From Pseudomonadota bacterium (lineage in GTDB: Bacteria; Pseudomonadota; Alphaproteobacteria; Rhizobiales; Phreatobacteraceae), in assembly GCA_020161695.1 (NCBI GenBank), contig JAIUOO010000001.1, forward strand, positions 372,001 to 436,000: a DNA stretch of 64,000 nt, given 5' to 3'. The translations under genes were made by a program, and so were the position numbers. Numbering within the stretch: the stretch's first letter is position 1; every line of letters starts with the position of its first letter. The notes beneath the pieces are model-generated. The model did not search any database. It was not told the origin of the DNA and saw nothing but the letters and a program-made list of their open reading frames with translations. Below, piece by piece: positions 8,036 through 16,854 of this stretch.

Positions 8036-8779
8036 TCAGCGCGTGCGCTGGGTCGCGGGCCGGGTATCCGCCGTGATCAGGTCGCCGATCGATTGCGGGC
8101 CGGCGGGGCGGGCCGGCGGGGCCGGGCGGGCGGCCTGCGGGCGCTGCTCGCGCTCCAGCAACTGGCCGATGGTCTGCGGCTCGGTCGGACGCGCCGGGGC
8201 CGCCTGCTGGGTGGCGGGCGTGCGCTGCGCCGGGCGGCGCATGTGGCCGAGCACGGCCTCGCTCGCCTCGCCGGTCTGGCGCAGGCCGGCCTGCTGCTCG
8301 TATTTGCGGATCGCGGCATCGGTCTTCGGCCCGGTCAGGCCGTCGATCGCGCCGTCATAGATGCGGCGGCGGGTCAGTTCGCGCTGGATGTCGGTGACCA
8401 CCTCGTTGCGCGGCCGGGCCTGCGCCGGCGCGCTCGACGCGCTGGCCAGCGCCGGAGCGGCCGGGCTCACCGTCGCGGTGGTCTGGACATCGGCCGGCCG
8501 TGCGGACGGCACCGGCACGGCGGCGGCCGCCGGTCGGATCACGGCGGTTGCGAAGAGCGGCGCGGGATGCGGGCCGTTCTGGCGCACCAGCGCGTTGACG
8601 CCGATGCCAACGGCGATCAGCGCGGCCAGCGACACCGCGATGGTGTCGCCGAGATTGCGCCCGATCAGGCCGCGCCAGAACGAGGGCTTCTCGTCCTGTT
8701 CGTCGACATGGTCGAAATCGTCCTCGGCAGCGCGGCCCCGGCGGGCGCGGCGATCGTCGTGATAACCGTCGTCACGCAA
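8036..8779 (-). CDS. Membrane-anchored peptidoglycan-binding-domain protein
   Basis: 247 residues. An acidic, charged cytoplasmic head (about 45 residues) leads to one membrane segment (IAVSLAALIAVGIGVNALV, about 46-64), a Pro/Ala linker, and a domain of about 60 residues with VVTDIQRELTRRRIYDGAID and GLTGPKTDAAIRKYE, the peptidoglycan-binding type 1 fold. The tail is Pro/Ala-rich. Start is a TTG at 8779, chosen because AGGAGGG stands eight bases before it; it overlaps the kinase stop by eight bases, so translation is coupled. It probably links the cell wall to the kinase locus; that is inference. Confidence 0.82.
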   Translation of the reverse strand: MRDDGYHDDRRARRGRAAEDDFDHVDEQDEKPSFWRGLIGRNLGDTIAVSLAALIAVGIGVNALVRQNGPHPAPLFATAVIRPAAAAVPVPSARPADVQTTATVSPAAPALASASSAPAQARPRNEVVTDIQRELTRRRIYDGAIDGLTGPKTDAAIRKYEQQAGLRQTGEASEAVLGHMRRPAQRTPATQQAAPARPTEPQTIGQLLEREQRPQAARPAPPARPAGPQSIGDLITADTRPATQRTR

Positions 8780-10598
8780 TTTTCCGTCCCTCCTGGACCA
8801 TCGTCGCCGTCCCTTGCGACGGGAGCGGCCGGCCGACCGGCAGGCGCTCCACCACATTGCGATGCTGTTCGCAGTCCAGCGGCATGCGCGCGGTGACGCG
8901 CGTGCCCTGCCCGACCGCCGAGGTGATCTCGATGCGGCCGCCATGCAGCTCGGCGAGGCCCTTCACCACGGAGAGGCCGAGGCCGGTGCCCTCGTAGGGG
9001 CGGTCATAGGAGGCGCGCGCCTGGAAGAACGGCGAACCGAGGCGCGGCAGGTCGCTCGCCGCGATGCCGATGCCGGTATCGGCGACCGACAGGCCGAGCC
9101 ACGAGCCGTCACGGCGCAGGCTGACGGTCACCGTGCCGCCGGCCTTGGAGAACTTGATGGCGTTCGACAGGAGATTCAGCAGGATCTGCCGATAGGCGCG
9201 CTTGTCGCCGACGATCTCCGGCAGGTCGGCCGCCGCATCCGTCACCAGCGCGATGCCGCCGTCCGAGGCCTTGAGCTGCATCATCTGCGTGCACTGGGCG
9301 ACCAGTTCCGGCAGGGCGAAGGGCTCGGGCGTGATCTCGAAATGGCCGCTCTCGATCTTCGACATGTCGAGGATCGAATTGACGAGGTTCAGCAGATGCT
9401 CGCCGGAATCGCGGATGAGCGTCGCATATTCCCGGCGCCGGGCGAGGTCGAGGCGCATGGCCTCCTCCTGCATCAGCATCTCGGAGAAGCCGTTGATGGC
9501 GTTGAGCGGCGTGCGCAGTTCGTGGCTGACATTGGCGAGGAACCGGCCGCGCGCCTCGTTGGCGCGGTCGGCCTCTTCGCGGGCAGCGTCGACGGCGGCC
9601 TCGTTGGCCTTGCGGTCGGTGACGTCGCGCAGCACCGAGACGACCTGCAGTTCGTCGCCGGCATGGCCGGCAAGCGGCCGGCAGCGCATTTCCACCCAGA
9701 CGAAGGCGGGATCGGAGCCCTCGGCCTGTTCGCGGCGCAGGCGGAACTCGACGGAAGCCTCGACGCCGCGCGCCGAGGCGGTCGATACGGCATTGAGATA
9801 GGCCGGGCGGTCGGCGACATGGACGCGGTCGAACAGGCCCTGCCCGTGCAGCGCGAAGGGCGGCACGCCGGCGATGCGGTCGGCGGCGGGCGATGCGAAG
9901 GTCACCGCGCCGTTGCGGGCATGGCGGGTGATCAGGTCGGTCATGTGCTCGGCCAGCAGGCGATAGCGCCGCTCGCCGATGGAATGGACCTCCTCGCCGG
10001 CGCGGCTGACCATGGCGGCCGAAAGCGCGAGCCCGAGCGCGTAGATCACCGCGGCGGCAAGAGAGACGAAAGCGGCGAGCACGACCGCATCGGTGCCGAT
10101 GCGCGAGACCGGCAGCAGGTTCCACAGGCCGAAGAAGCCGATGACGCCCACCGCGCCGACGACCATGGCGCCGGAAGCGGCCACGACCTTGCGCGAACCC
10201 GACAGCACGGCCTCCGCCGGCACCAGCGCGAACCAGACCACGACGAAGGAGGTGACGCCGCCTGACAGCGCGGCGACCAGCGCGACGATGCCCGTCAGGG
10301 CTGCCGCCGAGAACAGGTGGGCATTGTCGTAGCGCCCGGTGCGCGACAGGTAGAAGGCGATGGCGATGGGCAGGACCAGCCAGCCGAAGGTGATCGCCTC
10401 AAGCGGCCCCGGCACGCCCTGAAAGGCGAGGTAGAGCGGCAGCGCGGAGAGGGCGACCAGGCCGGGCATCAGGCGCGTGGCGATGAAGGCGCGGTGACGC
10501 GTGAACACGACGGGGTCGACCGTCGCGGCCGGGTGGACCAGGCCGTCGAGGTACGATCTCACCGAACCGATCAACGCGCTTTCACGCAACGCACTCAC
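8772..10598 (-). CDS. PAS-domain sensor histidine kinase, DivJ/PleC type
   Basis: 608 residues. About six membrane segments occupy residues 45-210. A PAS domain follows (YRLLAEHMTDLITRHARNGA to VVSVLRDVTDRKANE), then the phosphoacceptor helix FLANVSHELRTPLNAINGF with His359, and an HATPase domain with N (LLSNAIKFS), G1 (DTGIGIA) and G2 (GTGLGLS) boxes. Architecture and neighbours resemble DivJ, which phosphorylates DivK and so controls CtrA activity, but PleC or PdhS relatives cannot be excluded. Start is a GTG at 10598 with no strong ribosome site, so the first residues are uncertain. Several CtrA-like boxes in the window fit such a regulatory layer. Confidence 0.85.
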   Translation of the reverse strand: MSALRESALIGSVRSYLDGLVHPAATVDPVVFTRHRAFIATRLMPGLVALSALPLYLAFQGVPGPLEAITFGWLVLPIAIAFYLSRTGRYDNAHLFSAAALTGIVALVAALSGGVTSFVVVWFALVPAEAVLSGSRKVVAASGAMVVGAVGVIGFFGLWNLLPVSRIGTDAVVLAAFVSLAAAVIYALGLALSAAMVSRAGEEVHSIGERRYRLLAEHMTDLITRHARNGAVTFASPAADRIAGVPPFALHGQGLFDRVHVADRPAYLNAVSTASARGVEASVEFRLRREQAEGSDPAFVWVEMRCRPLAGHAGDELQVVSVLRDVTDRKANEAAVDAAREEADRANEARGRFLANVSHELRTPLNAINGFSEMLMQEEAMRLDLARRREYATLIRDSGEHLLNLVNSILDMSKIESGHFEITPEPFALPELVAQCTQMMQLKASDGGIALVTDAAADLPEIVGDKRAYRQILLNLLSNAIKFSKAGGTVTVSLRRDGSWLGLSVADTGIGIAASDLPRLGSPFFQARASYDRPYEGTGLGLSVVKGLAELHGGRIEITSAVGQGTRVTARMPLDCEQHRNVVERLPVGRPLPSQGTATMVQEGRKIA

Positions 10599-10945
10599 CC
10601 CATTCGCGGCCGACGCCGTTCTGAATGCCGAGAGGATCGCACCCGGCCGTGAAGGAAACCCTAAGTCGGATCAGGCTCGCGGGCCGGTTCGGCGCCCCGG
10701 CGGCGTTTTGCCCGGCATGGTGAACGAAGGCTTAGCCGGGGTTCGGGCCGGCGCCGGCCGCGCCGTGGCGGTCGTTACAATTCGCGTAAACCTTAATTCA
10801 AATGCGTCGGGGTTTGCGGCGGATTCACCTTGTTCGCCAAGGCCCTGTTCATGGCCTCGCGGGGATGATCGGCACGACCGGAGCAGCGCCCATCGAGGCG
10901 GCAAGACTGCCCGGCACAGGGTTCGACAAGACCGGAAACGGCGTC
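10599..10945. other. Divergent promoter region, about 350 bases without a gene
   Basis: Separates the kinase operon from the DUF5330/SufE genes. Most is GC-rich, with an AT-rich island at about 10776-10806 (CGTTACAATTCGCG then AACCTTAATTCAAAT) that is the likeliest promoter core. A forward frame runs from 10802 into the DUF5330 gene but lacks a ribosome site. No hairpin or repeat was seen. Confidence 0.5.
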
Positions 10946-11344
10946 ATGCGCTTTCTCTTCAAGGCCGCCTTCTGGCTCGGCCTCGTGTTCCTGCTGCTCC
11001 CGGACAACTCGCCGCCTCCGGCGACCGGGCAGACGGCCGCCAGCAGCGTCCAGACGACGGGTGCCGAGTCGCTTGCCGGCGCGGCGATCGAGGCCGCCGC
11101 CGCGCTCTGCCGCTCCAATGCCGAGGCCTGCGTACGCGGAGCCGCTGCCATCGGCGAGACGGCCCAGCGCGAACTCATCCGCGCGGTCGTCGCCCCTGCC
11201 GCGGACCATCGCGCGCCCGCCACAGGCTCGGCCAGCCGCGACACGCTGACGCCGGCCGACCTGGCCACGCCCTTCGGCGGTGTTGCCGCTCCGGCCGGCA
11301 ACGCGCCGCGCCGCGCGCCGCTGCCGCCGCGCCGGCCGGCCTGA
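10946..11344 (+). CDS. DUF5330 domain protein, small membrane protein
   Basis: 132 residues starting MRFLFKAAFWLGLVFLLLPD, the characteristic DUF5330 N-terminal membrane helix, then a Cys pair in LCRSNAEACVRGAA and a disordered Pro/Arg tail. The ATG at 10946 has GGAAA seven bases upstream; longer in-frame starts would place a poor sequence before the membrane helix. It precedes sufE in the same direction with a gap of 61 bases. Role unknown; the family is conserved in Hyphomicrobiales. Confidence 0.82.
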   Translation: MRFLFKAAFWLGLVFLLLPDNSPPPATGQTAASSVQTTGAESLAGAAIEAAAALCRSNAEACVRGAAAIGETAQRELIRAVVAPAADHRAPATGSASRDTLTPADLATPFGGVAAPAGNAPRRAPLPPRRPA

Positions 11345-11405
11345 AACCGCGACATACCGACCGCCCCGGCTTTGTTTCGGCGCGTTCGCGGACTATATCG
11401 GGTTC

Positions 11406-11843
11406 ATGACCGAAACCACCGTCCCGTCCATCGACGAGATCACCGACGCCTTCGCCCTGATCGACGACTGGGAAGAGCGCTACCGCTACGTGATCGAACT
11501 CGGCAAGCAGCTTCCCGCCCTGCGGCCGGACCAGCGCAACGAGGACAACCGCGTGCGCGGCTGCGCCAGCAATGTCTGGCTCGTCACCCATGTCCGCGAC
11601 GCCGGCCCGGATGCCGTCGTCAGCTTCGAGGGCGAGAGCGACGCACATATCGTCAAGGGCCTCGTGGCGGTCACCCTCGCCTATTATTCCGGCCAGCGCG
11701 CGCGCTGGATCGTCGACCACGACGCCTTCGAGCTGTTCCGCTCCTTCGGCTTCGAGCAACACCTGACGCCGCAGCGCTCCAACGGCGTGCGCTCGATGAT
11801 CGACCGCATCCGCAAGGATGCCGTGCGGGCGCTTGCCGCCTGA
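11406..11843 (+). CDS. sufE: SufE family cysteine desulfuration protein
   Basis: 145 residues. SufE accepts persulfide sulfur from the desulfurase SufS and passes it to Fe-S cluster assembly in the cytosol. The acceptor cysteine lies in the conserved RVRGCASNVWL at about residue 56 (Cys in the loop), followed by SDAHIVKGLVAVTLAYYSG. Length is typical. The ATG at 11406 is the only start that gives the standard N-terminus (SIDEITDAFALIDDWEERYR). No other suf gene is nearby, so it acts in trans with a remote suf operon. Confidence 0.93.
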   Translation: MTETTVPSIDEITDAFALIDDWEERYRYVIELGKQLPALRPDQRNEDNRVRGCASNVWLVTHVRDAGPDAVVSFEGESDAHIVKGLVAVTLAYYSGQRARWIVDHDAFELFRSFGFEQHLTPQRSNGVRSMIDRIRKDAVRALAA

Positions 11844-11852
11844 CGGCCGGCC

Positions 11853-12527
11853 TCAGTCGCCAAGGAAGGCGGTCGCGAGGCCGGCGAGATCCGGCAGCGC
11901 GGCAACCGGATCCCGCCCCGGATATTCGTTCGGCATCCCCGTCCGGTTGATCCAGACCGGCACCATGCCGAAGCTCGCGGCGCCCGCTATGTCCCAGCGA
12001 TTGGACGAGACGAAGACGATCTCGTGCGGCGCGCCGACGCCCACCTTCGTCATGGCGTGGTGATAGACGGCGGGCGAAGGCTTGTAGGCAAGCGCCTCCT
12101 CGACGGTCACCACATGGTCGAGCAGCGAGCCGATGCCGGCGGCGGCGATGGCGGCATCGACCATCGTCCTCGTGCCGTTGGTGAAGACCGCCGTCGTCTT
12201 GCCGGCCGCCTTGAGGCGGGCCAGAGCCGGGGCGACGTCGGGATAGGCGCCGAGGGTGAGGTAGGCATCGAGAAGCGCGGTCCTCAGCGCTGGGTCGGCG
12301 ACGTTGTGGCGGGCGAGCGCATGGTCGAGGCCGCGCTGGGTCAGCACCCAGAAGTCGTCGAAGCCCTGCATCAGCGTCAGGGTCCAGGAATATTCGAGCT
12401 GCTTGGCGCGCCAGAGCTGCGACACCGGCTCGGCCAGCGCACCAAGCGGGGCGCCCGCCTGGCGCACCGCCGAATGGACGTCGAACAGCGTGCCGTAGGC
12501 GTCGAACATGAACGTGTTGGCGGCCAT
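11853..12527 (-). CDS. Haloacid dehalogenase, type II (HAD superfamily)
   Basis: 224 residues from the ATG at 12527 with GGGAGG before it. HAD motif I is FDAYGTLFDVHS (nucleophile Asp near residue 8), motif II is VFTNGTRTMVD, Lys lies in AYKPSPAVYHHA, and motif III is FVSSNRWDIAGAASFG. This is the L-2-haloacid dehalogenase subgroup, which hydrolyses short 2-haloacids to 2-hydroxyacids, though many members have other substrates. It converges on sufE with a gap of nine bases. Confidence 0.92.
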   Translation of the reverse strand: MAANTFMFDAYGTLFDVHSAVRQAGAPLGALAEPVSQLWRAKQLEYSWTLTLMQGFDDFWVLTQRGLDHALARHNVADPALRTALLDAYLTLGAYPDVAPALARLKAAGKTTAVFTNGTRTMVDAAIAAAGIGSLLDHVVTVEEALAYKPSPAVYHHAMTKVGVGAPHEIVFVSSNRWDIAGAASFGMVPVWINRTGMPNEYPGRDPVAALPDLAGLATAFLGD

Positions 12528-12670
12528 GGATTCCTCCCGCCCGCGCAGTCTCCGCGCAGTTCCGGAGCCGCGCAACCATCGCTGTGTCTAAAGCTGCCGA
12601 TCAGCACATTTGATGATGACTGCGGGCGCGGCGGCGCTAGATTTGCCGCCAAACAATGCGGGAGAAACTC

Positions 12671-13537
12671 ATGCCCACCTGGTCGAAGACCTGGACCTAT
12701 CTCGATGGCGAATGGCTGGAAGGCAATCCGCCCCTCACCGGGCCGCGCAGCCATTCCTTCTGGCAGGGCTCCAACGTCTTCGACGGCGCGCGGGTCTTCG
12801 ACGGCCGCATGCCCGACATGGACCTGCACGCGGCGCGGCTCAACCGCTCGGCCGGCGCGCTCGGCCTGAAGGCGACGATGGGCGTCGACGAGATCGTCGG
12901 CCTCGCGCGTGAAGGCGCGAGGAAGTTCGACGGAAAGACCGCGCTCTACGTGCGGCCGATGTACTGGGGCGAAGCCGACGGGCCCAGCGCCATCCTGCCG
13001 GACCCGGACAGCACGCGCTTCCTGCTCTGCCTCTACGAGGCGCCGATGGGCAATGGCGGCGGCATGTCCGTCACCCTGTCGAAATTTCGCCGGCCGACGC
13101 CGGAAAACGCACCGACCGACGCCAAGGCCGGCTGCCTCTACCCGAACAATGCCCGCGCCCTGCGCGAGGCGCGCTCGCGCGGCTTCGACAACTGCCTCGT
13201 GCTCGACATGGTCGGCAATGTCGCGGAAACGGCCTCCTCCAACATCTTCATGGCCAAGGACGGCGTGGTCTTCACGCCGGCGCTGAACGGCACGTTCCTC
13301 GCCGGCATCACGCGCCTGCGGACCATCGCCCTGCTCAAGGCGGCGGGCGTCGAGGTGGTCGAGAAGAGCCTGCGCTACGGCGATTTCGAAACGGCCGACG
13401 AGATCTTCTCGACCGGCAACTACTCCAAGGTCGTGCCGGTGACGCGGATCGACGACCGGGCGCTGCAGCCCGGCCCCTTCGCGCGCAAGGCGCAGGGCCT
13501 CTACATGGACTATGCGGCGGCCTCCGCGCCGGTGTGA
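12671..13537 (+). CDS. Class IV aminotransferase (branched-chain amino acid aminotransferase-like)
   Basis: 288 residues from the ATG at 12671 with GGGAGAA upstream. PLP-dependent fold type IV: the catalytic Lys lies in TDAKAGCLYPNNARAL, followed by GFDNCLVLDMVGNVAETASS with the conserved Glu, and NIFMAKDGVVFTPAL. It probably interconverts branched-chain 2-oxoacids and amino acids (IlvE), but D-amino-acid or aminodeoxychorismate relatives have the same motifs. It is transcribed divergently from the dehalogenase and ends 12 bases from the convergent methyltransferase. Confidence 0.88.
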   Translation: MPTWSKTWTYLDGEWLEGNPPLTGPRSHSFWQGSNVFDGARVFDGRMPDMDLHAARLNRSAGALGLKATMGVDEIVGLAREGARKFDGKTALYVRPMYWGEADGPSAILPDPDSTRFLLCLYEAPMGNGGGMSVTLSKFRRPTPENAPTDAKAGCLYPNNARALREARSRGFDNCLVLDMVGNVAETASSNIFMAKDGVVFTPALNGTFLAGITRLRTIALLKAAGVEVVEKSLRYGDFETADEIFSTGNYSKVVPVTRIDDRALQPGPFARKAQGLYMDYAAASAPV

Positions 13538-13549
13538 GGCCGGACCTGG

Positions 13550-14389
13550 CTAGGCGCGAGCCTGGACCAGCCAGCAGGCCGCTTCATATCGCGCCTCGCC
13601 ATCCCGGATGAAGGGATCGAACGCGACGCGAACCCGATCGAGGACGGCCGCGCGGCGCTCGGGCGCCAGCGCGGTCAGTGCGAGCCCGAGCGGGCCGAGG
13701 CGGCTGACGTAGCGGTCGAGATCGACCTGCCGAAGCACGCAGGGGACATCGATCGGGTCCATCGCAATGGCGGTCCAGCCGCTCTCCCTGATGATCGCCT
13801 GGACCTTGTCCCGGTCGGCGAAGGCGAACTGGCCGGGGCCGTCCGCGCGGCGCGCGGGCAGTTCCGGCAGGAGCGGGGCCGCCGCCCGCTCGGCCGTCGT
13901 CATGAATGGGTTCTCCGATGCGCTCCGCCAGACCGCCAGGCGCAGCGCGGCTCCCGGACGCGCCGAACGACGCAGGTTGGCGAAGGCCGCCACCGGGTCG
14001 GCGAAGAACATCACGCCGAAACGGGAGACGACCGCATCGAAAGCCGCCGGCTCCAGAGGGTATTCCTGGGCATCGCCAGTGACGAAGCGGGCAGGCAGGT
14101 CTTCGCGGGCCGCCCGCGCCCGGGCGGTCGCGATCATCGGCGCGGATATGTCGATGCCGAGACAGGCGCCCCCTTCCCGGCGGCGCGCGGTGGCAAGCGT
14201 CACCGCGCCGGTTCCGCATCCGACGTCAAGAAGCGAGCCACCGGCAGATCCGGGAACCCCATCGAGCAGCAGGGGTTCGAACGGCGCGAACATCGTGTCC
14301 AGCATTTCCTGCGCCTCGACCCAGGCCGCACCGGCCGGGCCGTTCCAGAGTTGTGACTGCTCTTCCGAAATCCGCTGGCTGGCGGTCAT
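13550..14389 (-). CDS. Class I SAM-dependent methyltransferase
   Basis: 279 residues from an ATG preceded by CAGGAGAAG. SAM-binding motif I is LLDVGCGTGAVTLA; motif II is the region around GIDISAPMIATARAR; motif III is FDAVVSRFGVMFFADPVAAF. It fits the UbiE/Methyltransf_11-like group with an unidentified substrate. It diverges from the MerR gene over a short shared promoter with an inverted repeat, so the MerR protein probably controls it. The N-terminal WNGPAGAAWVEAQEML is typical of small-molecule methyltransferases. Confidence 0.88.
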   Translation of the reverse strand: MTASQRISEEQSQLWNGPAGAAWVEAQEMLDTMFAPFEPLLLDGVPGSAGGSLLDVGCGTGAVTLATARRREGGACLGIDISAPMIATARARAAREDLPARFVTGDAQEYPLEPAAFDAVVSRFGVMFFADPVAAFANLRRSARPGAALRLAVWRSASENPFMTTAERAAAPLLPELPARRADGPGQFAFADRDKVQAIIRESGWTAIAMDPIDVPCVLRQVDLDRYVSRLGPLGLALTALAPERRAAVLDRVRVAFDPFIRDGEARYEAACWLVQARA

Positions 14390-14439
14390 GGCCTTCTCCT
14401 GTGGCTTGTCCCGGCGACGGGGAGACGGCACTCTGCCAG

Positions 14440-14456
14440 TTCAAGCCGACTTGAGG
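14440..14456. promoter_or_regulatory. Inverted-repeat operator between methyltransferase and merR-type gene
   Basis: TTCAAGCCGACTTGAGG has perfect arms TCAAG and CTTGA around four bases. On the reverse strand it overlaps TTGACC, a good -35 element for the methyltransferase gene, as is usual for MerR-type control by promoter distortion. It ends ten bases before the regulator's ATG. Confidence 0.55.
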
Positions 14457-14465
14457 TCAAGAGCC

Positions 14466-14951
14466 ATGACGGGTGCGCGCATCGCCAGTCTCGACATTGC
14501 CGAAGTGTCCCGGCGCTCGGGGCTGCCGGCCTCGACGCTGCGATACTACGAAGACCGGCGGCTGATCGCGTCCACGGGCCGGCGGGGATTGCGCCGGCTG
14601 TTCGACGCCGCCGTGCTGCAACATCTGGCGCTGATCGCGCTTGGCCGGGCGGCCGGGTTCTCGCTCGATGAGATCGGCGCCATGTTCGCATCCGACGGGA
14701 GCCCGCGCATCGACCGTTCGCAGCTTGCCGCCAAGGCCGACGAACTCGATGGCACGATCCGCCGGCTCAGCGCGATGCGCGACGGCCTCCGGCACGCCGC
14801 CGCGTGCCGCGCGCCGAGCCACATGGAATGCCCGACGTTCCAGCGCATCCTGGGAGCTGCGGCGGCGGGCGCATTCGCCGATCAGCCGGGCGGCGGTCGG
14901 AGGCGCGCGATCGCCACCCTCAGCCCCCGACGTGGGCGCGGAATTCCTTGA
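14466..14951 (+). CDS. MerR family transcriptional regulator (SoxR-like)
   Basis: 161 residues. The winged helix-turn-helix is at about 10-75 (LDIAEVSRRSGLPASTLRYY and RRLFDAAVLQHLALIALGRA), followed by a dimer helix, then a C-terminal CRAPSHMECPTFQRIL in which Cys114 and Cys122 with the His between them could bind a metal or sense redox state. The ATG at 14466 follows the operator closely. It very likely regulates the divergent methyltransferase and itself. Its last 32 bases overlap the convergent membrane-protein gene, so the extreme C-terminus (SPRRGRGIP) may be an extension. Confidence 0.88.
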   Translation: MTGARIASLDIAEVSRRSGLPASTLRYYEDRRLIASTGRRGLRRLFDAAVLQHLALIALGRAAGFSLDEIGAMFASDGSPRIDRSQLAAKADELDGTIRRLSAMRDGLRHAAACRAPSHMECPTFQRILGAAAAGAFADQPGGGRRRAIATLSPRRGRGIP

Positions 14952-16734
14952 GCGAGGTGAAGCGCGTCGTGCCCGCTTCGAGATCGGCTTCGATCGTGCC
15001 GTCGCCGTAGAGACGGAACGGGATGTTGGCGATCACGCCCTCGCGCAGCAACGGCGCCGCCGGCTGGGCCGGGGCGGCGGGGGCTGGCACCGGCGGAACG
15101 ACGACCGGTTCCTGACGCGCCGGCGCTGACGCACCCGACTGCGGCTCGAAGATGCCCTTGAGGTCCTCGATCAGCGAATCCGCAGGGTCGACGGCCTTCT
15201 TCTTCGGCGCGAGAAGGTCGTTCAGCTCCGGGAAGTCGCGGACCAGCGAAGCCATGGCGTCCTCGCGGCCGCCGGCCGGCTCGGCGCGCTCCACCGTCAC
15301 CTCCGGAGCGGGCCGCAGGGCGGGCTCGGGCGTCACGCGCAGTTCGGGCGCGGGCGGCGGCATGGGTTCGGTCGCCTGCCGCGAGCCGGGCGAGGCATAG
15401 GCGGGCGGTTCGGGTCTGACGCTGCCGATATCCGGCGCGCCGATCGGCTTCTCGTCCAGCGACGCCTTCAGCGCCTTCTCCAGTTCATCCTCGATGGAGA
15501 AGGACGGCTCGGCGGGTTCGGGTTCCACCTCACGATGGGCGACGGGCTCGGGCTCCCCGTGCGCCGCAGGCACCGGCTCGGGCGCTGCCTCCTCAACCTT
15601 GGCGGGCACGACCGGCTCGGGCGCCGCCTCGGCCGGCGGCGCGGGCGGGCGGGCGAATGTGTCGCGCAGCCGCGCCATGAAGCCGCCGGGCTCGCGCTCG
15701 TCGGCGGGGGCAGGCGCGGGGGTCCGGGCAGGCGCATCCCCGAGCAGCAGCTTTTCCAGCGAGGCCATGGGGTCGTGGGCATCCGGCGCGGCTTTTGGCT
15801 CCTCGGCGGCCTTTTCCCCGGTGTCGGCGGCAGGCGGGGCGATGTCGGCCTCGGCGGCGCGCACCTCTTCCTTCAGGTCCTCGAGCGCCTGGGCGAGATG
15901 CTCTTCGAGAGCATCCAGATGCGGCACGTCCGGAGCTTCCGTCGCCGCATCAGCCACCGGCTCGGCTTCCTCGTCGTCCTGCTTGCCGTCCGCGACCGGC
16001 TCGACCGCGATCGGCTCGAGCAGCACGGGCTCCACCGCCTCGACCTCGACAGGTTCCAGCTCCGGCGCTTCCTCGCGGGCGGCCTGCTCGATCGGCGGCA
16101 GCGGCGCCTTCTCGGCGGCCGGCACGACGGGGGACGCACCCGCCGCCGATGCGGCGACGACGCCTGCCGCGAGACCGGCCGCGCCGCCGATGGCGGCGGC
16201 GGTGCCGAGCGGCCGCAGGCCGAAGCTCTCGCGCGAGGGCGGCGTCACGACCGGGCGGGACGACGGGGCCGGCGAAACCTCCGCTCTCGGCGGTTCGATC
16301 CTGGGCGCTTCGATCTTGGGCGCTTCGGCTCTGGCGGGCTCTGCCCTGGCCGTCTCGACCCTCGGCGGCTCGGCCGCGACGTCGGCCGTCGGCGGCTGCT
16401 CGGGCAGGCCCTCGCGCCAGAACGGCGAGGTATCGGCCGACGGCTCAGCGGCAGCCGCCACGGGGGTCGGCGCGACCGCAGGCGCCGCGGCCGGCTCGGC
16501 GGCAGGGGCATGGCCGACGGCCCAGCGCAGGTCGTCCAGCTTCGCCGCCAGGACGCCGAGCTGCCCCAAGACGGCAGCCAGACCGAACAGGACGATGCCG
16601 GCCGCGGCGATGACCGCGCCGACCACCATGACCGTATTGCCGAGACTGAGGAGGCTGGGTGTCGTGCCCCAATAGAGCGTCCCCGCGCCGAGCACTGTCA
16701 GCGCGGCGGCCACAACCTGAAGAATGAGGGCCAT
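14920..16734 (-). CDS. Large acidic Ala/Pro/Glu-rich membrane protein
   Basis: 604 residues from the ATG at 16734 (AAAGGA upstream). Two N-terminal membrane segments (residues about 3-22 and 29-57) are followed by a coiled-coil-like DDLRWAVGHA and then some 450 residues of low-complexity Ala/Pro/Glu sequence, broken by a hydrophobic Gly/Ala stretch (AAIGGAAGLAAGVVAASAAG). The C-terminus is ordered: DFPELNDLLAPKKK, DPADSLIEDLKGIFEP, then ANIPFRLYGDGTIEADLEAG and FTSLKEFRAHV. That end looks like the conserved part. No family named; an envelope scaffold is a guess. Confidence 0.75.
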   Translation of the reverse strand: MALILQVVAAALTVLGAGTLYWGTTPSLLSLGNTVMVVGAVIAAAGIVLFGLAAVLGQLGVLAAKLDDLRWAVGHAPAAEPAAAPAVAPTPVAAAAEPSADTSPFWREGLPEQPPTADVAAEPPRVETARAEPARAEAPKIEAPRIEPPRAEVSPAPSSRPVVTPPSRESFGLRPLGTAAAIGGAAGLAAGVVAASAAGASPVVPAAEKAPLPPIEQAAREEAPELEPVEVEAVEPVLLEPIAVEPVADGKQDDEEAEPVADAATEAPDVPHLDALEEHLAQALEDLKEEVRAAEADIAPPAADTGEKAAEEPKAAPDAHDPMASLEKLLLGDAPARTPAPAPADEREPGGFMARLRDTFARPPAPPAEAAPEPVVPAKVEEAAPEPVPAAHGEPEPVAHREVEPEPAEPSFSIEDELEKALKASLDEKPIGAPDIGSVRPEPPAYASPGSRQATEPMPPPAPELRVTPEPALRPAPEVTVERAEPAGGREDAMASLVRDFPELNDLLAPKKKAVDPADSLIEDLKGIFEPQSGASAPARQEPVVVPPVPAPAAPAQPAAPLLREGVIANIPFRLYGDGTIEADLEAGTTRFTSLKEFRAHVGG

Positions 16735-16854
16735 GGGACGTCCTTTCACCCCGCGGGACTTCTTGCCCGCTCCCGGCTTTGTCAGAGCCGACAAAAAGCG
16801 ACCTATCAAAGGCAAGCCGCCAGATTCTCGCAACTACCTCACCCGGGGATGCCC

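Noticed and set aside
10802..10945. Upstream extension of the DUF5330 protein to an ATG at 10802
   Set aside because: It would put 48 residues of poor composition before the conserved N-terminal membrane helix; the ATG at 10946 fits the family.
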